Below the pieces are notes generated by a model. It made no database searches. It was given only the letters and a program-made list of their open reading frames with translations, and had not been told where the DNA came from. Positions 17,557 through 27,103 of a DNA stretch of 64,000 bases are shown one piece after another. The stretch covers positions 20,160-84,159 of the forward strand of contig CACXPG010000009.1 of assembly GCA_902769525.1 (NCBI GenBank), in the 5' to 3' direction. The position numbers were made by a program, and so were the translations under genes. Numbering within the stretch: position 1 is the stretch's first letter; every line of letters begins with the position of its first letter. Source of the DNA: an uncultured Bacteroidia bacterium (GTDB taxonomy: Bacteria; Bacteroidota; Bacteroidia; Bacteroidales; UBA932).

Positions 17557-18381
17557 TTAAACACCTTGAACAGTCAGCAATGATTTTCGACCGCTCCCTT
17601 CAAGCACTTGCAACTGTTTAATAGCAATCTGATTAAGCTTAACTATCCTTTCGCACTGAGGAATCCCGTCGCTAATAAGGACGGAATTTATGTTTTCCAT
17701 ATTCGATAGACATATTAATTCATTGATTGTGGCATAGTCACGAATATTACCCTTCAACGTCGGATTTGAATCGCGCCATTGCTGAGCAGTCATTCCGAAC
17801 ATAGCTACATTCAAAACATCTGCTTCTTCTGCATATATTGCACTAGCTTGCGATGATGTGATTTTTCCCGGTATCAAGTGAGATTTTATAGCATTTGTAT
17901 GAATATGATAGTTAATTTTAGACAACTCTCTTTTTGCGGACCAGCCTAACTGATTTTGTTCACCTTCTTTCAGTCTTTGAAACTCGCTTATCAAATAAAG
18001 TTTGAAAGATACGCTTATTGCTGTACCAAACTCAAACGCAATATCCTTAAATGCATATGTACCTCCATAGCGCCCTTTTTTGACTATAATTCCTTTTGCA
18101 TGTGTTCTATCTATCCAATCACTTATACTCATAACGAAATTCGGCAAGCCTGCCTGCATTTTAAAGTGGTCAAATTCGACTACTTTAAAATCAGGATTAT
18201 GAATAATTTCCCAAGTGCCTAAAAACTCAATAGTGTATCTTGTCCTAATCCAATTCTTGATAATGTCTGCGGCCCGGCTTTTACTATGCTTGGAATTAGC
18301 CATGTCGGTTAACGAAATGTAGTCTAAACTATTTTGAGATAAAACAGTAATTTCTTGATTCTGAACATTAATCTTTGCCAT
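17557..18381 (-). CDS. KilA-N domain protein
   Basis: 274 residues. The N-terminal half is a KilA-N domain, a DNA-binding-associated module shared by phages and large DNA viruses: YISLTDMANSKHSKSRAADIIKNWIRTR, FLGTWEIIHNPDFKVVEF, IDRTHAKGIIVKKGRYGGTYAFKDIAFEFGTAIS. The C-terminal half is helical and ends with ICLSNMENINSVLISDG, a stretch I have seen in related Bacteroidales proteins. Its base composition is clearly more A+T-rich than its neighbours and it sits between unrelated small genes, so transfer from a phage or other mobile element is likely. No integrase, transposase or phage structural gene lies nearby. Role unknown; it is 26 nt downstream of the surface lipoprotein gene. Confidence 0.88.
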   Translation of the reverse strand: MAKINVQNQEITVLSQNSLDYISLTDMANSKHSKSRAADIIKNWIRTRYTIEFLGTWEIIHNPDFKVVEFDHFKMQAGLPNFVMSISDWIDRTHAKGIIVKKGRYGGTYAFKDIAFEFGTAISVSFKLYLISEFQRLKEGEQNQLGWSAKRELSKINYHIHTNAIKSHLIPGKITSSQASAIYAEEADVLNVAMFGMTAQQWRDSNPTLKGNIRDYATINELICLSNMENINSVLISDGIPQCERIVKLNQIAIKQLQVLEGSGRKSLLTVQGV

Positions 18382-18407
18382 AAACGCGTTTCGAGATTAT
18401 TTCTTTT

Positions 18408-19634
18408 CTATTTAAGAAGCTGGTAGGAAGTGACATTCTTCAAGCCTGGGTAACCGAAATAGTTGTCGCTGACCACACCGTGAATCACGATTGGCTTCTT
18501 GAGGTTTTCCGGATGGTCCACAAGATTGAGTTTCTTGCGGATGTCTCCGTTAGGCAGTTCCACTCCTATCGTCTTCTCCCTGAGTGCCTGCCACTCCTGG
18601 GCCCCGATGACGATATTTGTCTTGGAGGTGAACGGCTTTTCTTTCTTGAAGGTTGTGCTTGAGACGTCTCCCCCGACAATGTACCCGAAAAGATTTATCG
18701 TGTCACCGACGTGGGTCTGGGCATACCAGACAGAATTGCAGCCGTAGGGTGCGATCCCGCCAAGGTTGAAATACTCGTCTTTCCGAATCCTGAACGTATC
18801 CGAACTGAAGGTGAAGCCATCTCTGGACACCTTTGTAAGGTCATAGTCCAATGCTATGGTAACCAGCTCGTTGGCCTTTAGCTTGCGCTTGAACAGCACA
18901 GTGTCTGCATAGCCAGGCTTGTCCGGCGGGGTATAGGACGGGTAGCCGTCCTTGTTCTTGTAGATAACCGTGATCTCTCCCGGGTAGAAATACAGATAAT
19001 GCCTGGTCCCGTAGCCATATTTCACCGATACAGTGTCTCTCTTGAGATAGATTCCCGTGCCCTTGAACCAGCTGGTGAATCCGTGGGTGAAGCTGAAGCG
19101 GATGCCGCCCGTGAGCTGGCGCGATACTATTTCCACACACAATGTGCTGTCTTTCTTTGCCTTGACGCTTTGCTCCTGGCCGAAGAGAGGATAAATGTCC
19201 GGCTCTTTGAAATCTCTGGACGTTACCCTTATCTTATAGGTTCCAGCCTTGACATAGAACACATCCGGACGCCCCGCATAGGTGCTGTCATAGACCGTCA
19301 CGCCGCCTGCGGTGGAAATCGTTAGACGGTAGAGGTTTGAATCCAGCGGATTTGCATAGGCGTTCAGGGCCAGTGCCCCTGCTGATGATGTGTCGACAGA
19401 CTCGCTTATGACCAGGCAGCTGTCATAGGAAGCCTTGTCAAGAAAGAAGCTCAGAGCAGCCATTCCTTTTGTGGAGTCATCCTCAGGCACCGGTTTTTCC
19501 TCTTCCTTGTTTTCCAGCGGCTTTATGCAAGACACGATGTTAGATACAAGACAGACGATAATCGCCAGGATGATGCAGGCTGTCGAGAATTCCGGCAGAC
19601 AGCCCCTGACCTCATTTTTTTTGTTTCCCTTCAT
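18408..19634 (-). CDS. Surface lipoprotein, DUF4493-like with DUF6359-like C-terminus
   Basis: 408 residues from the ATG at 19632-19634; the longer frame begins with TTG and is less likely. A long N-terminal segment leads to a lipobox IVSC (Cys36). Residues about 50-270 are beta-rich and resemble DUF4493-type Bacteroidales lipoproteins, with GTYKIRVTSRDFKEPDIYPLFG typical of that group. From about residue 290 an OB-fold-like DUF6359 region is visible: TINLFGYIVGGDVS, TNIVIGAQEW, VELPNGDIRKKLNLVDHPENL and a closing GYPGLKNVTSYQLL. Function unknown; surface location inferred. Its promoter region contains one of the two copies of the conserved 55-bp element described in the findings. Confidence 0.8.
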   Translation of the reverse strand: MKGNKKNEVRGCLPEFSTACIILAIIVCLVSNIVSCIKPLENKEEEKPVPEDDSTKGMAALSFFLDKASYDSCLVISESVDTSSAGALALNAYANPLDSNLYRLTISTAGGVTVYDSTYAGRPDVFYVKAGTYKIRVTSRDFKEPDIYPLFGQEQSVKAKKDSTLCVEIVSRQLTGGIRFSFTHGFTSWFKGTGIYLKRDTVSVKYGYGTRHYLYFYPGEITVIYKNKDGYPSYTPPDKPGYADTVLFKRKLKANELVTIALDYDLTKVSRDGFTFSSDTFRIRKDEYFNLGGIAPYGCNSVWYAQTHVGDTINLFGYIVGGDVSSTTFKKEKPFTSKTNIVIGAQEWQALREKTIGVELPNGDIRKKLNLVDHPENLKKPIVIHGVVSDNYFGYPGLKNVTSYQLLK

Positions 19635-19684
19635 ATCCTTACGCTTTAAATACAGGCGCAAGGTAAGGCCTCAACATACTGTCC

Positions 19685-19740
19685 GCCAAGCATAAACGTA
19701 CAATTGACGCTGTCCGCCCCAAAAGTTTTTACGTTTACGC
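19685..19740 (-). promoter_or_regulatory. Conserved promoter module, copy A
   Basis: Read on the minus strand, the -33 box TTTG (19720-19723) and the -7 box TACGTTTA (19693-19700) are 19 nt apart, giving a start point about 60 nt before the 18408-19634 gene. The whole 56-bp stretch, including the spacer and the flanks GTAAAAACTTT and GCTTGGC, recurs at 43671-43724 with only a few differences. The motif CTGTCCGCC occurs twice around it (19679-19687 and 19710-19718). Confidence 0.7.
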
Positions 19741-19774
19741 AAAAAAAGAAGAGTCCGCCAGATCTGGCGGACTC
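19741..19774 (-). terminator. Intrinsic terminator of pcrA
   Basis: A perfect 24-bp palindrome (19751-19774, arms GAGTCCGCCAGA) is followed on the minus strand by a run of T at 19741-19747. It lies 117 nt after the pcrA stop in the direction of transcription. Confidence 0.88.
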
Positions 19775-19891
19775 CCTTGCAAGGCCGAAGCCTTGGCTTA
19801 ACCTAAACTTAAACTATGAAAAACAGTGCAAGTATAGCAATTTTCGTTCCAACAGTAAACTCCTGGAGAAAAAACTCGAAAAAAATCCCGG

Positions 19892-22330
19892 TCAGCCTAC
19901 AATTCTCATCTTGGCAAATTTCAGAAGGAGTGTCTTTCTGCCGAAATCCTTGAAGTCCACAACTGCCTTGAGGTCTCCGGCGTTGCCGCTCATAGTAATG
20001 ATCTTTCCCATTCCGAACCTCTCGTGCTCCACAGTCATTCCTTCTTTCATCCTGGTCGGGGCGTCGGCCACAAAGTTCTCGTTCTTAGGCCTGAGCGAGG
20101 AGGCTGGGGTGAACTGAGGACGCTGCGGTGCCGGCTGCGCTGCCGAAGGACGGGACTGCGTCTCAGACCGTGGGCGGAACTGCCGCTCAGAGGGCGAATA
20201 TGACGAGCCTGGATGGAAAGAGCCTCTGCCGAAGCCCAGTCCTCCAAAACTGGATGTCGTGTGGACAGGAGTATCCTCATCCAGCGGATTCTGGATATAC
20301 TGGCGGTCTATTTCCTTTATGAAGCGGCTTGGCGGATTGTTCTCGTAGGTGCCCCAGCGGAACCTTGAACGGGCAAAAGAAAGCCTTACCGCGTTCTCTG
20401 CCCTTGTCACGGCCACATAGAACAGCCTTCGCTCTTCTTCAATCTCTTTTTCCGGATTGCCTGCCAGTCCACCGCTCGGGAAGAGGTTCTCCTCCATACC
20501 CACGATATAGACATACGGAAACTCGAGTCCTTTTGAAGAATGGACTGTCATCAGCGACACCCTGTCGTCCTCCTTCGGTTCTTCAGCGTTAACAGGATGG
20601 CTGGTCTCTGAACTGTCCTGGGCTGAGTCAGAATCAGCCACAAGAGCGATGTTCTGCAGGAAAAGGTCCAGTGTCACCACATCAGGGCCGTACTCGCCCT
20701 CGTCCCCGTATTGCCTGAATTCTTCAACGCCCTCGTCCACAAACTCTTTTATGCTGTCAAAAAACTCGAGGACATTCTCCAGCACTGTCTGCCCGTCCAG
20801 AGAAGTGTCGGTCTTCAGGGCAGCCGTGATAGAGAAAAGGCTGTCCATCTGCGATGCAATCTGATAGGCGTCTTCCGTCTGAACCTTTGCGCGGAGGACT
20901 TCCATCTTGGAGGCAAAGTCGCGGAGCTTGTCCAGAACAGCCTGGCGAATCTGGAACTGTTCCGCGGTGAAAGTCATAACTGCCTCGCCCAGAGGTTTCT
21001 TGTTCTCCGAGGCAACGGCTATCACCCTTTCCATTGTCGTGGCCCCTATTCCGCGGGATGGATAGTTGACCGTGCGCTTGAAAGACTCGTCGTCCAGGGG
21101 ATTGGTTATAAGACGCAGATAGGCAATCATCCGCTTGATTTCGGCCCTGTCGTAGAAAGAGTGTCCGGCATAGATCTTATACGGAATGTTCTTCTTCCTC
21201 AGTGCCTCCTCTATTGCCCGGCTCTGGGCGTTGGTCCTGTAAAGGACTGCAAAATCGCGATAATGCCCCTTTGCCTGAAACTTCTGGCTCATAATGGAAG
21301 AAGCCACCAGCAGTGCCTCCTCCTGCTCTGTATAGGCTTGCAGAAGCTCTATCTTCTGGCCAATGTCCCGCTTGGAGTAGCATTCCTTGGTGATGCGCCC
21401 CTTGTTTTTGCTTATGACCGAATTAGCGGCGTTTACAATAGTCTGGGTAGAGCGGTAGTTGCGCTCCAGACGGAATACTTTCGCCTCGGGATAGTCCTTC
21501 TGGAAGTTCAGTATGTTTTCAATCCTTGCACCCCTGAAGGCATAGATGCTCTGGGCGTCATCGCCGACCACGGAAATGTTCTGGTGGTCCTGGGCCAGTG
21601 CCCTGAGTATCACATACTGGAGGTAATTGGTATCCTGGTACTCGTCAACCAGAATAAACTGGAACCTGGCGCGTATCTGGGCAAAAGCGTCCGGGAACTG
21701 CGCCAGCAGACGGTAAGTATTGAGCAGGATGTCGTCAAAGTCCATCACTCCCTGCTGCTTGCACTGCGTCTGGTAAGTCCTGTATATCTGCCGGATCAGA
21801 GGGCGGCGGGTACGCTTGTCGGATTCCACCAGCTCAGGATGGCTGTCATAGTCTTCCGGAGTTATGAAATTGTTCTTGCACTCTGAAATGCGTGAGGAAA
21901 TCTCGTTGGGCTTGTAGATTTTGTCGTCCAGCTGCATTTCCTTTATTATCCTCTTTACCATCGACTTGCTGTCGTCCTTGTCGTAGATGGTAAAGCCCGG
22001 AGGGAAACCCAGCAGCTCTGAATACTGCCTCAAGAAACGGAGAAAGATAGAATGGAATGTTCCCATATAGATCATCCTCGCGGCACGGTCTCCTACCATG
22101 CCGGCGATTCTCTCCTTCATCTCCCTGGCCGCCTTGTTGGTGAAAGTCAGCGCAAGAACGCTGTAAGGTTTATATCCGTGAGAAAGTATGTTCGCGATTT
22201 TGCAGGTCAGCACCTTTGTTTTTCCGCTCCCGGCTCCCGCCACTATCAGTGAAGGCCCCGTAAGGCACATTACAGCGGCCTTCTGGGCATCATTCAACCC
22301 TTCCAGAATTTTGTTCCCTTCATTTTCCAT
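19892..22330 (-). CDS. pcrA: ATP-dependent DNA helicase of the PcrA/UvrD family
   Basis: 812 residues, superfamily 1A 3'-5' helicase used in repair and in clearing proteins from DNA. All helicase motifs are visible: Q motif LNDAQKAAV, Walker A AGAGSGKTK near residue 32, DEYQDTN (motif II), GDDAQSIYAFRGA (III), ERNYRST (IV), VSLMTVHSSKGLEFPYVY (V) and EERRLFYVAVTRA (VI). A Pro/Ser/Gln-rich linker near 690-750 precedes a C-terminal Tudor-like fold (EGMTVEHERFGMGKI), the RNA polymerase-binding module of PcrA/UvrD. A -7-like box on the minus strand (22339-22346) precedes it. Confidence 0.96.
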   Translation of the reverse strand: MENEGNKILEGLNDAQKAAVMCLTGPSLIVAGAGSGKTKVLTCKIANILSHGYKPYSVLALTFTNKAAREMKERIAGMVGDRAARMIYMGTFHSIFLRFLRQYSELLGFPPGFTIYDKDDSKSMVKRIIKEMQLDDKIYKPNEISSRISECKNNFITPEDYDSHPELVESDKRTRRPLIRQIYRTYQTQCKQQGVMDFDDILLNTYRLLAQFPDAFAQIRARFQFILVDEYQDTNYLQYVILRALAQDHQNISVVGDDAQSIYAFRGARIENILNFQKDYPEAKVFRLERNYRSTQTIVNAANSVISKNKGRITKECYSKRDIGQKIELLQAYTEQEEALLVASSIMSQKFQAKGHYRDFAVLYRTNAQSRAIEEALRKKNIPYKIYAGHSFYDRAEIKRMIAYLRLITNPLDDESFKRTVNYPSRGIGATTMERVIAVASENKKPLGEAVMTFTAEQFQIRQAVLDKLRDFASKMEVLRAKVQTEDAYQIASQMDSLFSITAALKTDTSLDGQTVLENVLEFFDSIKEFVDEGVEEFRQYGDEGEYGPDVVTLDLFLQNIALVADSDSAQDSSETSHPVNAEEPKEDDRVSLMTVHSSKGLEFPYVYIVGMEENLFPSGGLAGNPEKEIEEERRLFYVAVTRAENAVRLSFARSRFRWGTYENNPPSRFIKEIDRQYIQNPLDEDTPVHTTSSFGGLGFGRGSFHPGSSYSPSERQFRPRSETQSRPSAAQPAPQRPQFTPASSLRPKNENFVADAPTRMKEGMTVEHERFGMGKIITMSGNAGDLKAVVDFKDFGRKTLLLKFAKMRIVG

Positions 22331-22395
22331 AACAAAGGCAAATATAAAGAAAATTCATAATGATTTTTTATTAGAGATTTTCTGCGATTTTTGAG

Positions 22396-22403
22396 TATAT
22401 TTG
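22396..22403 (+). promoter_or_regulatory. -7 box of the nqr operon
   Basis: TATATTTG matches TAnnTTTG and lies 55 nt before the nqrA start. No good TTTG is found 19-21 nt upstream, so the promoter is plausible rather than certain. Confidence 0.5.
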
Positions 22404-22458
22404 CTTGTTATTGTATTTTTTGGCATCAATAATTAAAAATAATAATCAACTAACAGAT

Positions 22459-23838
22459 ATGGAGACTATAAGACTTCACAAAGGTTTGGACCTCCACCTG
22501 AAGGGCGAGGCCCAGAAGAAAGTCTTGCAGACTCTCGTGCCGGAAGTCGTATCTGTAAAGCCTTCTGACTTCAGGAACATGGTTCCGAAGCTTCTTGTTG
22601 CGGAGGGCGACGCCGTAAAGGCGGGCCAGCTCCTGTTCCAGGACAAGAAAAGGCCGCAGATAGGATTCTCATCTCCGGTTAGCGGCAAGGTAAAAGCCAT
22701 TGTCAGAGGCGAAAAGAGAAAGCTTCTGGCTGTGGAGATTGCTGCGGACAAGGAAACCCAGTATGTTCAGTTTGAACCTCTGGCTATTTCCAAGGCCAGC
22801 CGCCAGGAGATTCAGAAAGTTCTGCTCGAGAGCGGGTTATGGGCCGGTATCATCCAGCGCCCATACGGGATTATAGCAAATCCCGAAGACACACCTAAGG
22901 CAATCGTGATCTCTGCATTCAACTCAGCCCCACTGGCTGCCGACGTCAACTTCACAATGAAGAACGAGGCCGACGCCATCCAGATTGCAGTAGACGCGCT
23001 TGCAAAATTCACCAGCGGAAAGGTTTACGTCAACCTCAACGCCGAGAACGGAAGCGGTTCGCCGCTCAACCTCCTCAGAAATGTGGAGAAGACAATGTTC
23101 AAGGGGCCTCATCCTGCTGGCAATGTGGGAGTCCAGATCAATCACCTCTGCCCTATCGGCAAGGGAGAAATTGTATGGACAGTTCAGCCGCATATTCTTG
23201 CCGCAATGGGCAAGCTTCTCTCAAAAGGCATCTGCGATGTTACCAGACTGGTAGCAGTTACAGGCCCAAGAGCCGTCAACCCAGGATATGTAAAATGCGT
23301 TCCGGGAGTGGCTGTCAAAGACCTTAAGGCAATAGCCGGAGCTGTTGACACGGAAGATATCTACGGACAGCCAACCGGAGTAAGATATGTGAGCGGCAAT
23401 CCTCTCAACGGCGAGAATGTTGGAGAAGACGGAAGCCTCGGCTTCTATGACGACAGCGTGACCTTCCTCGCAGAAGGAAACTACAGGGAAATCTTCGGAT
23501 GGGCCAAGATCTTCAGGCCTAAGAAGTTCTCTATGTCAAAGTCCTATTTCTCCTGGCTCTGCCCTAAGAAGCAGTACAAGGCAGACACCAACGTAAACGG
23601 CGGAGAAAGAGCTTTCATCGTCTCCGACGTATACGGCAAGGTGCTTCCTATGGACATCTATCCTGTCTATCTTCTGAAGGCCATCCTGGCCGAGGATATC
23701 GAGAAGATGGAGCAGTTCGGAATTTATGAAGTAATCGGCGAAGACTTTGCCCTGTGCGAGTATGTAGATCCTTCAAAGATCGAGATACAGAAGATTATCG
23801 ACAAGGGCATTGATCTGATGCTCAAAGAAATGGCATAA
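22459..23838 (+). CDS. nqrA: Na+-translocating NADH:quinone reductase subunit A
   Basis: 459 residues from ATG 22459 (METIRLHKGLDLHLKGEA); the longer frame would add a hydrophobic stretch translated from the leader. Peripheral subunit of Na+-NQR, which oxidises NADH, reduces quinone and pumps Na+. The opening I-x-L-x-KGLDLxLKGE is the NqrA signature, followed by VKPSDFRNMVPKLLVAEGDAVKAGQ, a biotinyl-lipoyl-like region, and the Rnf-like IIQRPYGIIANP. Length agrees with the family. First of six genes in the standard order nqrA-F with gaps of 2-12 nt. Confidence 0.97.
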   Translation: METIRLHKGLDLHLKGEAQKKVLQTLVPEVVSVKPSDFRNMVPKLLVAEGDAVKAGQLLFQDKKRPQIGFSSPVSGKVKAIVRGEKRKLLAVEIAADKETQYVQFEPLAISKASRQEIQKVLLESGLWAGIIQRPYGIIANPEDTPKAIVISAFNSAPLAADVNFTMKNEADAIQIAVDALAKFTSGKVYVNLNAENGSGSPLNLLRNVEKTMFKGPHPAGNVGVQINHLCPIGKGEIVWTVQPHILAAMGKLLSKGICDVTRLVAVTGPRAVNPGYVKCVPGVAVKDLKAIAGAVDTEDIYGQPTGVRYVSGNPLNGENVGEDGSLGFYDDSVTFLAEGNYREIFGWAKIFRPKKFSMSKSYFSWLCPKKQYKADTNVNGGERAFIVSDVYGKVLPMDIYPVYLLKAILAEDIEKMEQFGIYEVIGEDFALCEYVDPSKIEIQKIIDKGIDLMLKEMA

Positions 23839-23842
23839 GGTT

Positions 23843-25003
23843 ATGAATTGGATATTAAAGACGATAGACAAGATGAAGCCGACATTCTCCAAGGGAGGAA
23901 AGCTCGGCTGGCTCCACTCTACCTTTGACGCGTTCGAGACCTTTGCCGCCGTTCCTGCAACCACAACTTCAGGAAGGGTTCACATCAAGGACGCTGTGGA
24001 CATCAAGAGAGTGATGATTGTAGTGGTGATGGCCCTGATGCCTGCATTCTGCTTCGGAATGTGGAACACGGGAGACCAGCACTCTTTGGCATTCGGACTG
24101 CAGTGGGGATTCTGGATGAAAGTATGGTACGGCTTCTACCGTATCCTTCCTCTGATTCTGGTTTCCTACATCGTGGGACTCGGAATAGAGTTCGCAGTTG
24201 CACAGGTCAGAGGCCACGAGGTCAATGAAGGCTATCTGGTAACGGGATTTATCATTCCGCTCATTATGCCTATTGACGTTCCTCTGTGGGTTCTGGGCCT
24301 TGCAGTGGCATTTGCCGTTATTTTCGGAAAAGAAATCTTCGGCGGAACCGGAATGAACATCTGGAACCCTGCCCTTCTGGCAAGAGCCTTCGTGTTCTTC
24401 GCCTATCCTTCAACCATCACGGGCGATTCCGTATGGGTAGGAGGACTTGGAAAGCACGCAGACCAGGTAATTGACGGATTCTCAGGCGCCACCCCTCTGG
24501 CACAGGTTGCTGACGGCGTTGCAGGCGCTCCTGACTTTTTGCAGATGTTCATAGGAAACATCCCTGGTTCCGTAGGTGAAACCTCCACCATCGCCATCCT
24601 GCTCGGCGCCATCGTCCTGATATGGACCGGCGTGGCAAGCTGGAAGATAATGGTTTCCTGCGTGGCCGGCGCCCTGGCAGTCGGATTCCTTGCCAACGGA
24701 CTGGCCGAGCCTGGCACCTTCGCCGCTTACCCTGCAGTCAAACATCTTGTTATGGGCGGCTTTGCATTCGGTGCGGTATTCATGGCAACAGACCCTGTAT
24801 CCTCAGCCCAGACAGAAACCGGCAAGTGGATATACGGATTTTTGATCGGAGCCATGTGCGTGATATTAAGATTGTTCAACCCTGGATACAGAGAAGGAAT
24901 GATGCTCGCTATCCTGCTGATGAACACAATGGCGCCTCTGATTGACTGGTGCGTTGTCAGAAAGAACATCCGCAGGAGAGAAAAGAGAGCTGTAGCCAAA
25001 TAA
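23843..25003 (+). CDS. nqrB: Na+-translocating NADH:quinone reductase subunit B
   Basis: 386 residues, integral membrane subunit that carries covalent FMN and contributes to the Na+ channel. About ten hydrophobic segments are visible. The flavinylation motif SGAT is in IDGFSGATPLAQVADG near residue 216, with the acceptor threonine in place. The C-terminal half repeats the NqrD/RnfD-like fold and contains NPVSSAQT-type residues (ATDPVSSAQTETGKW). It starts 4 nt after nqrA. Confidence 0.97.
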   Translation: MNWILKTIDKMKPTFSKGGKLGWLHSTFDAFETFAAVPATTTSGRVHIKDAVDIKRVMIVVVMALMPAFCFGMWNTGDQHSLAFGLQWGFWMKVWYGFYRILPLILVSYIVGLGIEFAVAQVRGHEVNEGYLVTGFIIPLIMPIDVPLWVLGLAVAFAVIFGKEIFGGTGMNIWNPALLARAFVFFAYPSTITGDSVWVGGLGKHADQVIDGFSGATPLAQVADGVAGAPDFLQMFIGNIPGSVGETSTIAILLGAIVLIWTGVASWKIMVSCVAGALAVGFLANGLAEPGTFAAYPAVKHLVMGGFAFGAVFMATDPVSSAQTETGKWIYGFLIGAMCVILRLFNPGYREGMMLAILLMNTMAPLIDWCVVRKNIRRREKRAVAK

Positions 25004-25014
25004 ACAATTGCGAT

Positions 25015-25845
25015 ATGGATACTAACAAGAATACATATACAGTTATTTACACGATAGTCCTCGTGGCTGTTGTGGCTACTATCCTGGCAGTTGTTTCCAT
25101 GGGCCTGAAGAACCGTCAGCAGACCAACATCAAGGTCGAGAAGCAGATGAACATACTCAACTGCGCCGGCCTGGCTTCTGACGCCAAGACGGTTGCCGAC
25201 AGGAACAAATATGTACAGGAAGAATTTGACAAGTACATCGCCGAGGCACAGATAGTAAACAATGAAGGAGAAATCGTGGAAAGCTTCACCGAGAAAATCG
25301 GCGACTGCGACGCCTTCAAGGTTGCTGCCGCGGACCAGTATGACATAATGAGAAAGATAGACGGCACTATGGACCAGGCAGCCAAAGACGCTCTTGCAAA
25401 AGACCTGAAGCTCCCTGTGTTTATATGCAAGAATCCGGACGGAAGCAAGAACTACATTCTTTCCGGCTACGGTTCAGGCCTCTGGGGCCCTATCTGGACA
25501 TACATTGCAGTCAAGGAAGACGGCAAGATTGCCGGAGCCTTGTTCGACCACGCCAGCGAGACTCCTGGCCTGGGAGGAGAAATCGTAACCGACAAGTTCC
25601 GCTCCCAGTTTACCGACAAGGCAATCCTTGAAAACGGAGAGATTATTCCAATTACCGTTGTCAAGGGCGGAAACGCCAATGCCAAGGCAAACGAGATCAA
25701 CGCCATCAGCGGAGCCACCATCACTTCCAAGGCAGTGCAGACAATGATTGCAAACTGGATGAATTACTACAAGCCTTACCTCCAGAAGATCATTTCAGGA
25801 ACTGCTTCTGAACCGGTCGCTGAGGAAACTCCTAAAACAGAATAG
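25015..25845 (+). CDS. nqrC: Na+-translocating NADH:quinone reductase subunit C
   Basis: 276 residues from ATG 25015 (MDTNKNTYT); the frame is open further upstream inside nqrB but the N-terminal anchor begins here. One membrane anchor (residues 9-31) is followed by the FMN-binding periplasmic domain. The covalent FMN site S-G-A-T is present as AISGATITSKAVQ near residue 236. ASETPGLGGEI is also family-typical. A proline/glutamate tail of about 12 residues ends the protein. It starts 11 nt after nqrB and ends 2 nt before nqrD. Confidence 0.97.
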   Translation: MDTNKNTYTVIYTIVLVAVVATILAVVSMGLKNRQQTNIKVEKQMNILNCAGLASDAKTVADRNKYVQEEFDKYIAEAQIVNNEGEIVESFTEKIGDCDAFKVAAADQYDIMRKIDGTMDQAAKDALAKDLKLPVFICKNPDGSKNYILSGYGSGLWGPIWTYIAVKEDGKIAGALFDHASETPGLGGEIVTDKFRSQFTDKAILENGEIIPITVVKGGNANAKANEINAISGATITSKAVQTMIANWMNYYKPYLQKIISGTASEPVAEETPKTE

Positions 25846-25847
25846 TT

Positions 25848-26465
25848 ATGGCAATGGACAAGAAAATATTCACGACACCTATTATCAAGGCCAACCCGAT
25901 CACGGTGCTGGTGCTTGGTATCTGTTCTGCCCTTGCGGTAACTGTAAAGCTTGAACCGGCTATCGTGATGGGTATTTCAGTTACCCTTGTGACAGGACTT
26001 TCAAGTTTCCTTATCTCACTGATAAGAAAGACTATACCTAACCGAATCAGAATCATCGTGCAGCTGGTTGTGGTTGCAATGTTCGTGATTCTGATTTCAG
26101 AGTTTTTGAAGGCATACGTTTATGACGTGAGCAAGCAGCTCTCCGTATATGTAGGCCTTATCATCACCAACTGTATCATCATGGGCAGAATCGAGGCCTT
26201 CGGTCTCACCGAGAAGCCTCTGCCTTCCCTGGTTGACGGTCTGGCAAACGGACTTGGCTACGGACTGATACTGGTGATAGTAGCGTTCTTCAGGGAACTT
26301 ATCGGAAGCGGCACCATCTTCGGAGCCCAGATAATCCCTCAGAGCTGGTACGAGGCCGGCTACATGAACAACGGACTGTTCATCATGCCGCCTATGGCTT
26401 TGATACTTATCGGATGCCTTATCTGGATTCAGAGAAGCTTCCAGAAAGATGACGACAAGAAATAA
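25848..26465 (+). CDS. nqrD: Na+-translocating NADH:quinone reductase subunit D
   Basis: 205 residues with six hydrophobic segments. Together with NqrE it forms the pseudosymmetric pair that binds an iron centre in the membrane; the conserved cysteines are visible in LGICSALAVTVK and LIITNCIIMGRIEAF. The sequence runs as expected for NqrD/RnfE, including PSLVDGLANGLGYG. Its start is 2 nt after the nqrC stop and the gap to nqrE is 12 nt. Confidence 0.97.
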   Translation: MAMDKKIFTTPIIKANPITVLVLGICSALAVTVKLEPAIVMGISVTLVTGLSSFLISLIRKTIPNRIRIIVQLVVVAMFVILISEFLKAYVYDVSKQLSVYVGLIITNCIIMGRIEAFGLTEKPLPSLVDGLANGLGYGLILVIVAFFRELIGSGTIFGAQIIPQSWYEAGYMNNGLFIMPPMALILIGCLIWIQRSFQKDDDKK

Positions 26466-26477
26466 ACACATACCATT

Positions 26478-27092
26478 ATGGAAGCACTGAACATTTTCGT
26501 AAAGAGCATTTTCGTAGACAACATGATCTTTGCATACTTCCTTGGAATGTGTTCATTCCTTGCAGTATCAAAGAACGTGAAGACAGCGATCGGACTGGGC
26601 GTTGCAGTTATATTCGTGCTGGGCATCACCCTTCCGATCAACTATCTGCTGAACAAATACTTGCTGAGTCCGGGAGCCCTCAACTGGATTTCTCCTGACC
26701 TGGCAAACGTAGACCTGAGCTTCTTGAGCTTCATTATCTTCATCGCCGTTATCGCTTCGTTCGTCCAGCTGGTGGAGATGGTAGTCGAGAAGTATTCTCC
26801 TTCTCTGTATTCCTCCCTGGGAATCTTCCTTCCGCTGATTGCAGTGAACTGCGCCATCCTGGGCGCATCCCTGTTCATGCAGCAGAGGGCTTTCCCTAGC
26901 CTGGGAATCGCAACCTGCTACGGACTGGGAAGCGGCGTGGGCTGGTTCCTTGCCATCGTGTCGATTGCGGCAATCAGAGAGAAGATAGCATATTCAAAGG
27001 TGCCGAAACCTCTTCAGGGCCTTGGCATCACATTCATAATCGCCGGCCTTATGGCTATCGCCTTCATGGGCTTTATGGGCATTAACATCTAG
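26478..27092 (+). CDS. nqrE: Na+-translocating NADH:quinone reductase subunit E
   Basis: 204 residues, six hydrophobic segments, the inverted partner of NqrD. Conserved cysteines are in [13 protein letters not shown] and [14 protein letters not shown], which with those of NqrD ligate the membrane iron centre. [14 protein letters not shown] near the start is highly typical. The stop codon TAG overlaps the Shine-Dalgarno sequence of nqrF. Confidence 0.97.
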   Translation: MEALNIFVKSIFVDNMIFAYFLGMCSFLAVSKNVKTAIGLGVAVIFVLGITLPINYLLNKYLLSPGALNWISPDLANVDLSFLSFIIFIAVIASFVQLVEMVVEKYSPSLYSSLGIFLPLIAVNCAILGASLFMQQRAFPSLGIATCYGLGSGVGWFLAIVSIAAIREKIAYSKVPKPLQGLGITFIIAGLMAIAFMGFMGINI

Positions 27093-27096
27093 GAGG
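27091..27096 (+). promoter_or_regulatory. Strong Shine-Dalgarno sequence for nqrF
   Basis: AGGAGG lies 7 nt before the ATG at 27104 and shares two bases with the nqrE stop. It decides the start: the nearby in-frame TTG at 27098 would overlap this site. Confidence 0.75.
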
Positions 27097-27103
27097 ATTG
27101 GAT

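Noticed and set aside
20711..21886. 391-codon plus-strand frame inside pcrA
   Set aside because: Antisense shadow of helicase motifs; no start context or domain.
22405..22458. Upstream start for nqrA
   Set aside because: It would add a hydrophobic segment not found in NqrA, and the conserved protein begins exactly at the ATG at 22459.
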